Of a stretch of 64,000 bases of DNA, positions 30,841 through 41,790 are shown one piece after another. Below the pieces are notes generated by a model. That model made no database searches and was not told where the DNA came from. It saw only the letters and a list, made by a program, of their open reading frames with translations. This DNA is from Euglena gracilis (lineage: Eukaryota > Euglenida > Euglenophyceae > Euglenales), in NCBI GenBank assembly GCA_039621445.1, contig CP154957.1, positions 22,404,761-22,468,760 on the forward strand. Direction: 5' to 3'. Positions within the stretch are counted from its first letter, which is position 1. The number at the start of each line of letters is the position of its first letter. Both the position numbers and the translations under genes were made by a program.

Positions 30841-32956
30841 ATACAAAATGGCAAACGGTAAATCGCGTAAAAACCCATTGAATCATGCGTTGAAACATGG
30901 CCGGGCCATTCTTAACACCCATGGGGAGTACCGTCCATTGGTACACACCTTTGGATGTCACGAATTCCGTGTATGGTTGGGAGTCGGGGTGCAAGTGCAT
31001 TTGGTGAAAACCGTCCTCCAGATCGAAAATTGACCACAACCGGTTTTCCGATTGTTTGGTGATCAAATCCTCAATCAGGTGGAGCGGGAAGGGATCATCC
31101 CTTGTTTGGGAGTTCAGGGAGCGGTAATCCAGCACCAGTCTCCATTTCTTCTGACCTGAGGGGTCTGGGGGTTTAGGAACAACAAATGCCTGGGATGTCC
31201 ACTCGCTTTTCGAGGGTACAATCCACTTGCGCTGAATAAGCTTCTCAATCATTTCATTGAGAGCTTGTTCGCGTTCTCCCGAACAACGAAAAAATTTACG
31301 GTGCATTGGTTTATCTCCTTCCTTGAGCTCGATCTTACAAACACCGAACGGGCCGCGTATCTCGGGGTCGATGTCGCACGCGTATACTGGATTTTCCAGC
31401 ACACCGTGAAATTCGCGGGTGATCCGCGAACAGAATTCGGCTGACTTAGGATGCTGACCTGCACTCTCGATGACTGCGGAAACCGCCAGGGTATCCCTGG
31501 GGCTACCGAGCTTCCTCGGCACCACGAATTCGGACATTCCGAATGCATCGAAGAAACATACGCGAAAAATGATTTCTTGTAAGGGTGGTAATATTTTACC
31601 ACAAAAATCTTCAAAAATCGGTACATTAGTGGGTAAATCCCACCAATGAAAACACACATACGATAGTTGGGTGAACCCTTCCGCTTCCGGAAAGATGGGT
31701 ATGAGAATAACTCCACGGGCTTCATCCCGCAGAATTTTCTGAACCACACATCCGATAAGTTTTGGGGGAGGGTGCATCCATAACACCGTATCACCCCAAA
31801 ATTTATCAAGTTGTGACCAATGACGTGACAAACGGGCATGTGCATTGGATGAAAAGGCATCGATTTCTAATGCCAAATCAAAAGAATCAGCCAATGTCGC
31901 GATTTTGGAAAACCATCGTTCCAAAATGCGGTATTGACCAAAATTGAAAGCATTCCATGCGCGTTTCGCGTAATCATGCACCAGATTTCCGGGTTGGAGT
32001 GAAGAAACACAATGAGTGGATCCACAAACATGCGGGCTGTCTTCCACTACCTCAAGGGTTAATCCTAAGGGAGTTTGGACATGATGGGGTTTTCCCCGTT
32101 CCGCATCAAATTCGTACCATGTGTACTCGGGAAGGTGATTAGGAATGACGCTTTTCGCGTTTCCGAACAACGAGGCTAATCCGCGTTGTTGGAGTACTCG
32201 GTGTATCTCCGCGCATTGCGGGCTACAACCAAGTGTATCCTTGGGTGTGGATTCCGTATTCGGAATAGCGATTAGTGTCGGATTTTCAACTAAACATCCA
32301 CAATCGAAATCTGATTGGGTGGAAATTCTCCTGCAGTGCGCACATTGGTAGGAAGTGTGATGGTGTGTCGGGTGTGCGTATAAGTGGGTGTCGAGGGCAT
32401 TAGCCGGTGAGTCTTGTACAGGTGTGCCTGGATTCGGCACAACTGGTGGGTAACGGAGTGGTGGTGTAGCTGGGCGACTACTCGACACCGTAATTACTTC
32501 AGGCCTTTGGGCTTTCGTCTTGTAACCCAGTGAAACGGCGGGGGTACCGCTACTCGCTTGCCCTACCTCATGTGGAACGCATGTAGGTGTGTCATTGGGT
32601 AGGGGGGAGGCTTTCTCCGTACCCCGGGTGTGGAAAACGGTTGTTGGTGTGGTGGATAACGGTGTTGTCATTGTGTGTAACGGTGTTGGAAAAGTGGTGG
32701 TCATCATAGTGGATGCCAACGGTGGTGGTGGTTTGGGTGGCATTGAAGTGTGGGGTGCTGTGCGCAAACCGTGGGAGTGGCAATCCACAACCAAATCGGT
32801 ACTGGCGTAAAAATGGGTATCCCAAAAATACGTCAGACCTGTGAATTTCGGACTCGTAACCCCAAATATTGGTGAAATATTGTAATTGTGCGGGGTGTGA
32901 GTGATGCTTGGGGATGATGGGCAAGAGTATCTCGAGCACACATCCCACATCACCAC
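30800..32956 (-). pseudogene. Gypsy-2 RT with an unusual methyltransferase-like spacer
   Basis: The first 400 codons lie between protease and RT. They contain a Cys-rich patch (CAHCRRISTQSDFDCGC) and a segment reading LALEIDAFSSNAHARLSRHW, WMHPPPKLIGCVV and GVILIPIF. Its pattern follows the methyltransferase-like domain of DIRS elements, with HPPP (31763-31774) where NPPW would be, so it is probably not catalytic. RT proper follows: KKWRLVLDYRSLN, SIFDLEDGFHQM, WTVLPMGVKNGP. The frame then ends at a TGA; the catalytic LYIDDVLVG (near 30805-30845) is in another frame, between two frameshifts. Confidence 0.7.
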
Positions 32957-33329
32957 CGCACATGGGGGTGTTATCCGCGGTTGTAATTTTGATCGGTTTC
33001 TTGGCGCTTACCAAGAGCGGGGTCGGTATCAACCCCAACCGAAAAAGCAGTGCAATGCGACAACCAGTGTCAATTAAAATTTTAACTTTGGTGGAGAAAT
33101 TTTGAATGCGGATTTCCGCTTGGACGAGTAATTCCATTGGTGGTACGCAAAGTGAAGGGTCTGGCGGAAATACGTTTGCATGCCAGCTTTCCCATGAACC
33201 CTTTCCTACTTTGCTCAGCATTCCGAGCGGAAATGTGAAATGGGGGGTAGGGGACCCGAAATAATTCCGGGTACTGACCGTGAAGGCGGATGGGCAGGGG
33301 GGGCAAGGTTGTTCAGGTCTTACCTCCAT
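32592..33329 (-). CDS. Gypsy-2 aspartic protease
   Basis: The retropepsin core is ILIDTGCRIALLF (Asp codon near 33070) with a downstream IKITTADNTPM. It is in the same frame as the zinc knuckles upstream, reading through a TAG near 33380, and differs in frame from RT. It ends at TGA within a Thr/His/Asn-rich linker. Confidence 0.75.
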   Translation of the reverse strand: MEVRPEQPCPPCPSAFTVSTRNYFGSPTPHFTFPLGMLSKVGKGSWESWHANVFPPDPSLCVPPMELLVQAEIRIQNFSTKVKILIDTGCRIALLFRLGLIPTPLLVSAKKPIKITTADNTPMCGGDVGCVLEILLPIIPKHHSHPAQLQYFTNIWGYESEIHRSDVFLGYPFLRQYRFGCGLPLPRFAHSTPHFNATQTTTTVGIHYDDHHFSNTVTHNDNTVIHHTNNRFPHPGYGESLPPTQ

Positions 33330-34304
33330 CTGTTCATCAGCCCAGTGGTCCGTGCCCTCGGACCTCGGGCTCCCCTACTCCAAATCCGAACCGGCCGCAT
33401 AGCCGGCAACGGACTTTTTGGTGGAATAGATGGAATTCAATGAGCGCACCGCCATTCGGGCCTCATTAAATTCTCCGTCCGAGGTCTCATCCCCCTCCCT
33501 GCCCGAAGCCGGGGTGTCCTCCTCCAAACAAGAAATCTTGAAACCGACTTTTTGACGGTTGGAGGAGTTACGCCGGTCCCCGCGGCGCTTACCGCGATTT
33601 CCGTAGCCGGGCCGGGGGGAACGAGATCTGGGACATTTAGATGAGTGGTGGTCTTTGGAACCGCAAAGTGAACAACAGGGTTTGTGGCGGGATTCCGCAT
33701 AACGGGGGGAACGGTATTCCGTTCATACATCATACCGTCGTGGTGAACGGGTTTCCCGTCGACCATGACCGGTGTACCGGGTTTTCCCCGGTGACTCGCG
33801 CGAAGAGGATGATCCACTTCGCGAACGAGATCGTGAGGAGTCGCGACTGAAATCCCGTGTTCGGGTAGGGGGGCCAGGTGACCGACCGCGAGAAGGACGG
33901 GTTTCCCGACCATCACGCGATGGTGACTTGGGCCTACTACCGCTAAAGCGGCGCTCCGAAGACCGTGAAACTCCCGATTGACGTGAAAACGCCGAGGAAC
34001 CCGATCCCCGTGAGGATGTCGAGCCCCTAGGGCTGCCAATACGCTTTCGCGCATCGGGATTCGGGCATTCCCGAGACATGTGACCAGATTTGTTGCACAA
34101 AAAGCACAGTTTATCCGTGCCTTGGTCCGAAGAACGCTGATTCGGCGTTTTCGGTCCCGTGGTGGGTGATCTCGGTGACATGGGTGATTTTTGCAATGCA
34201 TTAACCGCGCCTGCAAGGATTCCCGCGGTGGGATGCGTTTGAAAAGCGGACTGTATTTGTCCCAAAACTTGTGTGAGCTTGGGTTGTTTGACACATAATT
34301 CCAA
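33330..34304 (-). pseudogene. Gypsy-2 nucleocapsid with two CCHC zinc knuckles
   Basis: Two perfect CX2CX4HX4C motifs lie in the protease frame: CFLCNKSGHMSREC and, about 100 codons later, CSLCGSKDHHSSKC. A Ser/Arg-rich stretch separates them. A TGA at 33723-33725 lies between them and a TAG near 33380 follows; both are one C-to-T change from CGA and CAG. The capsid frame upstream ends elsewhere, so a frameshift near 34300 (programmed or mutational) is needed to join capsid and nucleocapsid. Confidence 0.7.
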
Positions 34305-37300
34305 CGTTGGGCAAGAGTCATCTCATGCCCTGCCAACTCCTCGCGATGGATATCCTTCACGAGGGATGGTGTGAAATGCAACAAAACCGCATCGAATTGT
34401 TCGCGCATTTGCTTCTCGCTAAGTTCATCAACTTCGGAAGCAAGTGCTAACCATTTGGCATACCAAAGATCAATGGATTTCCATTTGCGATCCGATGGCG
34501 CGCATTGTCGCCATTTCTTCTCCAGGGTAATCCTGGTGACCAGACTTGAGTTGGTTGAAGCGTATTGCTCAACCAGGTCCTTAAATGATACGCCATTACA
34601 TATCACCAAATTGCGTGCGCGTTCTCGCTCCTCCCTCGGTAGGCAATCGATGAATTCCATCTTGACTACCTCTGGATTCGGGTCTTGGGTGGGTCCCTTT
34701 AGTGCCCAGTAGTACTCCCAGTCCCGAAAAAATTGTCTCCATGTGGTTGGGTCCCCGTCCCATTGGGGCTTCACCTTGTTCGCGATTGCGATGGTGCCCT
34801 TGAAGTCTCTCTGAGTAACCCGTTGACCCTCGGTGGTATTCCAGGGGTTTGGGTCCGGGTAATTCTTAACACCAAACGCGTTTCGCGGATTTTCCGCTCC
34901 ATGTGTACCCCGTGCAGGTTTTCCCGCACCAAGTGTAGGGTTGGCAGGATTTTCCTGCGGGAATTGCGAAAAATGTGGTGAAACTCTCCAGGTGGGGCGG
35001 GTTTCCCGCCGAAAACCTGATGGGTGATCTGGTAATCCAGAACCCGTTGGCGGTTGGTATGATCGCGAATGCGACACATGACCAATACCAGGTGTGGGGT
35101 GTTGGCTCATTCCTCGTACAAGGTTGGAATGTTGAATTTCTTGGTGAAGACTCGAATTTTCGAGCGGGGGGTCAATTTCCTCATCGGAAATGTGTTGTGA
35201 AAAGTGGGTTTGTGGTGTGGGCAAATGCAAAGGTGGTACAATTCGCGTTTTCGCGGGTGGTTGTACCAAATTTGCGGTGGGTGTAGGGATTCCTACTCCT
35301 GAAATGGTAATTTGGGAACGCGATTCCGGGACATTTGGAATACCAGCCGCAGCGCTTACCGGGGTGGGTGGTGACATAACCGGTAGCGGAGTGGACATTT
35401 TATCCAAACTCGCGGACAAGTCATGCACCGTTTCTTCCAAATATTCCACCAACTGGAGTTCGCCGCAAATACGGTCAACCTCAGTCTCCAAATGCCTAAT
35501 GCGTTTGCGGTAACGGGAAAAATCGTCCAAGCGTGGCAACTTTTCAGAAACCAAGTGTAAATCTTGGACAAGTTGTCCTTGGGACTCCTCCACATTCCGG
35601 AGTTGACCCGCAAGCGCTTTCACTGCATTTGATACAATTTGCAATTGGTGGAGTTAATTGGTGGGGGTTTCCGCGGTGGTGCGCGAATTTTCCGCGGTTG
35701 GCTTTTTCAAAAACGCAGAAATTCGTCCATCCAACCGCGAAACCTCATCTTTCATGGATCGGGCCTTCCGATTCACAGATTCCTCAAGTTGAATCAAACT
35801 CGTGCAAAATGCTTGCAAGGTTTCCTTGTTGTCACCAAGCATTTTGTTGTAAAATGAGCGAAATTCCGGTGACTCGGATATCAGAGCGCACGAAATATTG
35901 GGTAGTGCGCGAATTTCCGCTACTGTGGTGGACAACAAGGTGCAACGGGTTTGTAATTCCCCAATAGCGGCTTGAATACCACTAGTGTCAGGAATTCGCT
36001 TGGAAAGTGCACAAACATGCTCCTGCAAACCGACAACGGTGGAATTAATACCGCCAATGTCCGTTTGCATTTGTTGTTGCGCGAAATCCAACCGTTGTGC
36101 GCAATCCGCGATTTTCGCGTTCAAGGAGGGTAATCCATCCTGGTTTGCGGCACAATGGCAGGATTTTTGCTCCAAGCGTAAAATTCGTTCCTCCAAAGGC
36201 TGGATTTGCGTACGGGGAACAAAATGTTCTTGCACTTTCGCTTGAAATTGCTTCAAATGCTCGATTTCCGAGCAAAGATGCAAAATTCGTTGTTGGGCTT
36301 CTTGAAAAGAAGTGGTGAGTGCGGCAAAATGCTCCATCGCAACAAAGTTACCGATTTCCGGCATTTTGGGGGTGGCATTTTGCGCTTGTTACTGGTGCTG
36401 CAATTGCAGTAGCATGGTTGAACATGATTCCACTTTGGCAAAAAGATGGCTCATACCATCTTGCGCATGCAGAAACTTTGAATCATTCCGCGTTTCCGCT
36501 TCACGCAGTGTTTCACTGATTTGTTGTAAATTTTGTGGAAGTTGGATGCGTAAAAAACTGTCAACACTTTCTCGAAAATGCTGAAGGTCTTTCCCCGCAT
36601 TTTCAAAATTGTGTTGGCAATATTTGCCGATTTCCTGCAAATAATTCCAGCAATATTCCAGTTTGGTGTTGACAACCCTTTGATTGTCCTCATCAAACTG
36701 CAAAACCTTGTTGAGCATGGTTGCGCATTCCGCGACGCATTGGTGGACATGCAAAATTTGCTTGTTCAGCGGGTGATCCGACGGGAGTTGACCGAGAATT
36801 CGGTAGACATCACCGGGGGTGAGGTTATCTCGCAAATCTTCCTCATAGTCCTCCACAATGGAAACGGCACCAGAGATTTCCGGTACCACCAGACGCATAT
36901 CTGGATTCCATGGCAATGCAGGGAAAACCGCAGTTTCCACGGGTAATCCCGGCAATGCGTGAAATCGTGTGGGGGGTGGAAATTGAGGGGGGGGGGGTTG
37001 GAAAAAACACGGTGTTTCCACCGAGTTGCACTCCAAAAGGCCCACCGGTGTTTCCACCGGGGATCTTTTGGGTGTGAACAAAGCAAAGGGCAAATACCAC
37101 TCACTTTGTTCATGGGTAACATGAGTAACCAAGTGTAAGGGTGCAAGGGGTTCATCCCCTCGCCGCATCAATGATGGGTGAACCGGGATGGAGGAAGGCA
37201 TTTTGCCACGTACATCCCGCACAATCAATGACAATGATAATGAGGAAGGCTCATTGCCCCCTTGCAACAATAAAGGCGTTTCGCCTTGTGACAATGACAA

Positions 37301-37453
37301 TTGATGCAATGTGTCTTCTTGTTGCTTGGGGTGTCGGGAATTGGAACTTGTTTCATTCGAACCGTTCCAATCCCCGCAATCTTCATCAAGATTGGTCAAT
37401 GAACTCATCAACAAGTCATAATCAAATTTGTTGTTGGGGTTTGTGCTCTGCAT
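34290..37453 (-). pseudogene. Gypsy-2 Gag, long coiled coil and capsid, two in-frame TAA codons
   Basis: A single reading frame from the ATG at 37451-37453 is interrupted only by TAA at 36389-36391 and at 35654-35656. In both contexts Gln fits (LQLQHQ-stop-QAQ; TPTN-stop-LHQLQ), so each looks like CAA to TAA. The first 300 residues are acidic/His-rich and unknown. The middle 600 are Gln-rich heptads predicted by eye to form coiled coil. Then comes a capsid-like region (PQWDGDPTTWRQFFRDWEYYW, NLVICNGVSFKDLVEQY). This frame runs on to 33437 in parallel with the knuckle frame. The Gag is unusually long, about 1050 codons before the knuckles. Confidence 0.7.
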
Positions 37454-37697
37454 CTTTTGAGATGGGTAAAAAGGCAAAAACCCAAATATTCACACAAATA
37501 AGCAGTGAAACAGGGACCAGAAAGGTTGTATCGGCGAATACCGAACAGAGCCTTCTGAGACCTGTATCCTTGCTTAAAGGTTGGCTAGGGGCCAGGAACA
37601 GTACTTTCACCGTGTTTCACGGCTCAGTACGATCCTCACCACCAGTCAACCACAGAGTTTCTCTGTGTGGAACGTCTGTGTAGGATCGTTGCCTAAA

Positions 37698-37760
37698 TCT
37701 GCTACCAAGTGTACCTGGTAGCCTTTCTTTCTGTAGGATCTTTGACCTATTCTGCTACCA
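37698..37760 (-). promoter_or_regulatory. Two tandem PBS-like boxes of Gypsy-2
   Basis: The minus strand reads TGGTAGCAGA at 37751-37760 and again at 37698-37707, each inside a copy of a roughly 54-bp tandem repeat (CTGCTACCAAGTGTAC on the plus strand). The 10 bases match the same initiator tRNA-Met end as the Gypsy-1 PBS. The box next to the LTR (37751-37760) is the likelier functional one. Confidence 0.55.
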
Positions 37761-38167
37761 AGTGTACGTCCAAGGACTTCCCTTTGACCCCTTTTGTCCC
37801 GGAAAAGCCTGTTGTGCTTTCTCCTTGGGCGCACCTACTTAGGTGAGTAAAAATCCTTGGAGTAACAAAACCCTTTTTCCCAATTCCCCTATGCTAAGGC
37901 AGAGCACAAGACAAGTCGCTGTGCAAGGATTTTCCTTCACAGTCGTGTTCAGTCTTTTCAGAGGGTTATCCTCTTACTTCAAAACAGTCAGAATGTGAAG
38001 AATAGAATACCACCTGTGAGGAAAAGAGATCACGCGAGCAAGTGTGATAGGTGTCGCTAATTCCCATAGGATCTGCCACGATCGTCAGGCTGTGTTCATC
38101 ACAGCCGTCGGATTGTGACGGATCCAGACTCTGCAGGTTTCCTACAGAGCTGGGATCGTGCCTGGTA
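37761..38167 (-). repeat. Putative 5' LTR of Gypsy-2
   Basis: Position between the PBS-like boxes and the abrupt start of DIRS-1b RT homology at about 38168 suggests an LTR of about 400 bp. No second copy is in the window, so its ends cannot be proved. It holds no ORF of interest. Confidence 0.45.
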
Positions 38168-38720
38168 CTTTTTTACTTTGATTTTGAACCCTGATTTGAG
38201 TAAATCCCTGACGACTGTGTTCAGGTGATTTTGTAGGGTGTTTCTGCTGGGAGCCACCACCAAAATGTCGTCTAGGTAAATGAATACCTGGTTGCCCCTT
38301 TTCCTCCACAACTTTTCGAATGTTTTCATGACCCCCATGAAAACTTGGCGCATTATGTTCAGGCCTAAGCAGCCTGCTTGGAACTCCCCAGTTTGGCCCC
38401 CTACCTGATGCCTCAGCAATGGCGTATGTGAAAAAAGACATCCTTTAAGTCTATTTTGGGTGCCCACTAGCCTTTTTCCAGAATTGGAAAGATGTGCTGG
38501 ATGTGATCCAGCTTGAAAGGGCTTACCTAGAACTTCTGGTTTAATTCCCTGCAGTCGCTTATGAACCTACACTTTGTCTCCTCCCCCTCTGGTTTTGAAA
38601 TTAGAAACCAGGGAATGAGATGTTGGGTTCCTGTATCCTGAACCGTCTTTATGGACCCAGATTTTTCGTAGTCCAACAGGATTTTTTCTGTTTGGGTCAG
38701 GTTTAGATTTGCCCTGAAAT
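38168..38720 (-). pseudogene. DIRS-1b RT fragment
   Basis: KFRANLNLTQTEKILLDYEKSG-type start, RFISDCRELNQKF, then GVMKTFEKLW and an intact YLDDILVV. Frames are broken between these blocks, and the gene is cut just after GFKIKVKK. Confidence 0.75.
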
Positions 38721-38879
38721 TTGGGTGGGTGGACAACTTTGGGTTTCTGTCCCAGGGGGGTTGGATGCCATCTTTGATTAGTTGGCAGGTTGCTTGGGGG
38801 GCATTTTTGTTCCACCATTTTAGGCTTTTTTGAAGTCTCTGGTGCAGGGGGGTGTTTCCCCACCTTTCCACCGTGGAAG

Positions 38880-40101
38880 TTATTTCTCCCAGCAAGTGTT
38901 TTTGTGGTGTTGTGGGCCGGGTTGATGACCATTTTCCATCCCATGGACACTTTGGATGAATGCTCTGACCTGCCGATGGGTGGTTGGGAACAATGCAACC
39001 CGTGGGTTTACAGGAGGTTGTCGAAAAGCTGCAGGGGAGGGGGTGCGTGCATCTCTCACACTCTCTCTGCTCCTCCGCACTGATCTTGTTGTTGGTAGAC
39101 GTACCATAGTGGGGCCTCTGTGGGTCCCCCATTGGGTTGATCTTCCCCTGCCATGGGCGAAACAAAAAGATTTGACAGGTGGGCCACTGTGGGTCCCCTG
39201 TCCTCCTCCACAAGGTCCACTGTGGGTACCTTGTCCCCCTTGTCCAAGGAAAGGGCCTCTGTAGGTCCCTTTGGGGGGTCTTCCTGGGGCTGGGCTATGC
39301 AGTAAGGCCCTTTTGGGCTGTAGCTGGTTAGCTTCTGGCCCCCGGGGCCTGTAAACTGATGCCCCCAGTGGGTTTGAAATTGTTGGCCGTAATGGCCTTG
39401 GCCCCCATGGCCTTCGGCTTGATTTGATGTGGGTCTCCAGCCGCATGTGAAGTCTTGGGGGGCATCTGTGGGCCCCCCCTTTCCCCTGTGAGGGGTTGAT
39501 AATGGGAGACTTTCTGGGGGTTTTAAACAGACCTTTTTGCCCCGTCCAGTGGGCATGTGCTTGCAGAAACGGCCTCCAAGGCCTGGCCGATGTTGTCCCC
39601 CTTGGCCCACATTCCATCTCCCCGTATGGGCGTTTAGAATGGCTGGGGACTTTGTGGATGACCACCTTGGGGCCTCCACTGCTGCCCCTTGTGGGGGACA
39701 GGACCCAACTTTTGGTAGAACGGGTTTGATATTGGTTTTAAATTTGGTTTCTTGGCCACCAATTGCAAAGGGCTGTGGCTGTCCCTTTTTGGGTTGAGGA
39801 ACGTTCTGAAAATGAAACTTATTTTTGGGGGAAAGCCACGGATTGCAAGATGGAGGCCGCACCGGCAGGTTCTCCAGCGGGCGCGGTTTTGTCCAGCTGT
39901 TGCTTCTGAGCTCATAGGTCTTTCATTGTTCATTGAATTCATCTTTTCAAATTCCATTTCCACTTGATGTTTCGGTCTTGACCACAGCTTTAATGCTAAA
40001 CTCCTGGCGTAGATGCTGTTCTCAACGAGGGAGTCGGCCAACCTTGCCGTCAAGAAGAACACCTTCTCCAACATGGGTATTTGTTTTCCAAAATTGACCA
40101 A
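38880..40101 (-). pseudogene. DIRS-1b Gag-like region
   Basis: Basic Gly/Pro-rich protein in overlapping frames. It shares KRDSHSPLQLVAKKPNLKP and the tandem YRGP/HRGP units with DIRS-1. An ATG frame from 40101 carries a longer leader peptide than DIRS-1 (SLVENSIYARSLALKLW), which may be the ancestral N-terminus. Confidence 0.6.
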
Positions 40102-40340
40102 ACGTTGAATTGGTCCTCTCTCGAAAATTCTGCTGTCTTGAATTCTTTTCTTCGTTCGACTTCGTGCGTAGATTTTATTCCTGGATTCTGGGTGTCGAAG
40201 GGCAATTTAGGAATCAGCCAACTCCGGCGCAAAAAGGCACTAAGCGCGGACTCCTAACCCAGCGCGCCAAAACAATCACAACAAACCGCCGGCGAGCAAG
40301 GAATGGCCTCACAATTTGCAAAGTGCGGAGCACGAGGAGT

Positions 40341-40445
40341 CTCTGTCTTCTGGGTGTCGAAGGGCAATTTTGGAATCAGCCAGCTTCGGCGAAAAAGGCC
40401 CTAAGCGCAGTCTCCTAACCCAGCACCCAAATCAATCACAGCAAA
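40341..40445 (-). mobile_element. Older DIRS inverted repeat, left half (copy B)
   Basis: Counterpart of 1192-1296, continued at 45202-45250 on the other side of DIRS-1B. Confidence 0.8.
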
Positions 40446-40607
40446 CTCGTACTCCCTCGAGGCACACCGACAAGGGAGGAAGGGACACCGAGGGCGAAGC
40501 ACAAAGACATTGTGAGGCCATGCCTTGCTCGCCGGCGGTTTGTTGTGTGATTGTTCGCTGCACTGGGTTAGGAGGTCCCGCTTAGTGCCGCCTCGCCGGA
40601 GTTGGCT
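40446..40607 (-). repeat. DIRS-1B right inverted repeat
   Basis: Counterpart of 1297-1458. Confidence 0.85.
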
Positions 40608-40743
40608 GCTGATGCTTCTCCGACGTGACGACGTGGCTTCTTTCAGATGGGGGGGGTCCCCCCCCTCCCCCCCCCCCATGGCCTCCTTCTTCTGACCGAG
40701 GGCGTTTGAAGACAAATTTTCTTACATGGGTGGGGGGGTCGGG

Positions 40744-40847
40744 CTCACAATGTCTTTGTGCTTCGCCCTCGGTGTCCCTTCCTCCCTTGTCGGTGTGCCT
40801 CGAGGGAGTACGAGACACCTCGGGCTCCGCACTTTGCCGTTGTGAGG
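40744..40847 (-). repeat. DIRS-1B internal complementary region
   Basis: Joins the complements of the two element ends, as in copy A, with one further change (TTGCCGTTGTG for TTGCCATTGTG). Confidence 0.85.
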
Positions 40848-41790
40848 CCAGATTGTGCCCTGAAAACAGGGGGCCAGGGCATTCTCCAAAGCACCTTGGG
40901 CACCAAGTCTTTGATAATGGGCTGTGAAAGCCTCCACCCCCTTCCACTGACCAATTTCACAAACTTCTTGGGCAGAAAGGCCCAATTTTTTGAGTAAACC
41001 AACCCCTGCCCCTCTGGTGGAGTGTGGTCCCCACACCTGGGAGGTGATCCCATGTTGGGCAAAAAATGTTTTTGTAATGGAAGCAACTGTATCAGCACAA
41101 ATGGCTTTATAGGGGGTTTTTAACGAAATTAAAAGGGGGCCCCCAGGCTTCACAAATAAACGTGTTGCTGCCACATAGGACATCATTAAATGAAAGGGAC
41201 TGATTTGGGAGCATTGAGGAATTGCAACAACTCTCTCCCACTTGTGCAGCTTCTGGCCTTTACGCTTAATTTTGCTGTAGGGAGCACCACCCAAACACAC
41301 TGGTGGTTCTTTGGACCTGTGCCAAATCAGACGATCGATATAAACAGAGAATTCTGCAGCAAAAAAATGAGTTGTGTACGTAATGCACAAATGTCAGTGG
41401 GCAGGGGGGACTGTGCCAGCCCCAGGAGGATTAGGAGGGGATCCAAAAAAGCACCATACTTCTCCAGATTTTAGTTCCAAAGCCTTTTGTAAGGGGCCAA
41501 CACGCAATGGAACTTCAGGCCACCAAAGCCAGGGATTAAAGCATAGCACAGTATGCATGACGGGCCTGTGCCCTTGAAAATTGAAAAAGTTGTATCAAAG
41601 CGTCAACCACTTGGTCAGTGGTGGCTGTAGGGGGGGGTACCCCCATTTTTTCCAGAATGACCCATAGAAGTGTAAAGGCGTTTTGATAACGCCTTATACT
41701 GGGATTTCTTCCCAGGAAATCGTTAATGGACTTATTTTGTATTTGTTTCCCTTCCAAAACTTGCCTGAGCAAATCATGCAAAGAAGGGGC
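40848..41790 (-). pseudogene. DIRS-1B tyrosine recombinase
   Basis: Same HSTR and TAHYQRLG motifs as copy A. The G run near 41630 has 8 G and keeps the frame that copy A loses (MGVPPPTATTDQVVDAL). An A run near 41539 has lost one base and breaks the frame (YCAML), which copy A keeps. Confidence 0.75.

Larger units (their letters stand above)
23474..38167 (-). mobile_element. Gypsy-2: large degenerate Ty3/gypsy element with extra 3' coding region
   Basis: Minus strand, at least 14.7 kb. Order from 5': putative LTR, two PBS-like boxes, long coiled-coil Gag with capsid, two CCHC knuckles, protease, an unusual spacer, RT, RNase H, integrase, then about 5 kb of further coding sequence to the gap. 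The 3' LTR is not in the window. It sits in the RT gene of DIRS-1b, whose other half should follow the missing 3' LTR but is not present. It has premature stops and frameshifts throughout. Confidence 0.82.
38168..40340 (-). mobile_element. DIRS-1b: 5' half of a DIRS-1 relative, truncated by Gypsy-2
   Basis: Clearly homologous to DIRS-1 but more diverged from copies A and B than those are from each other. It keeps the left inverted repeat (body 40216-40318, end GAGGAGT at 40340), the leader, the Gag-like region and the first part of RT. RT homology stops at about 38168, where Gypsy-2 begins. RNase H, recombinase and right end are absent from the window. Its last 46 bases are what remains at 1146-1191. 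Confidence 0.82.

Noticed and set aside
35654-36391. Reassigned genetic code (TAA/TAG read as Gln)
   Set aside because: Only a handful of such codons occur in about 4000 codons of otherwise open retroelement frames. With true reassignment they would be frequent. C-to-T decay explains them more simply.
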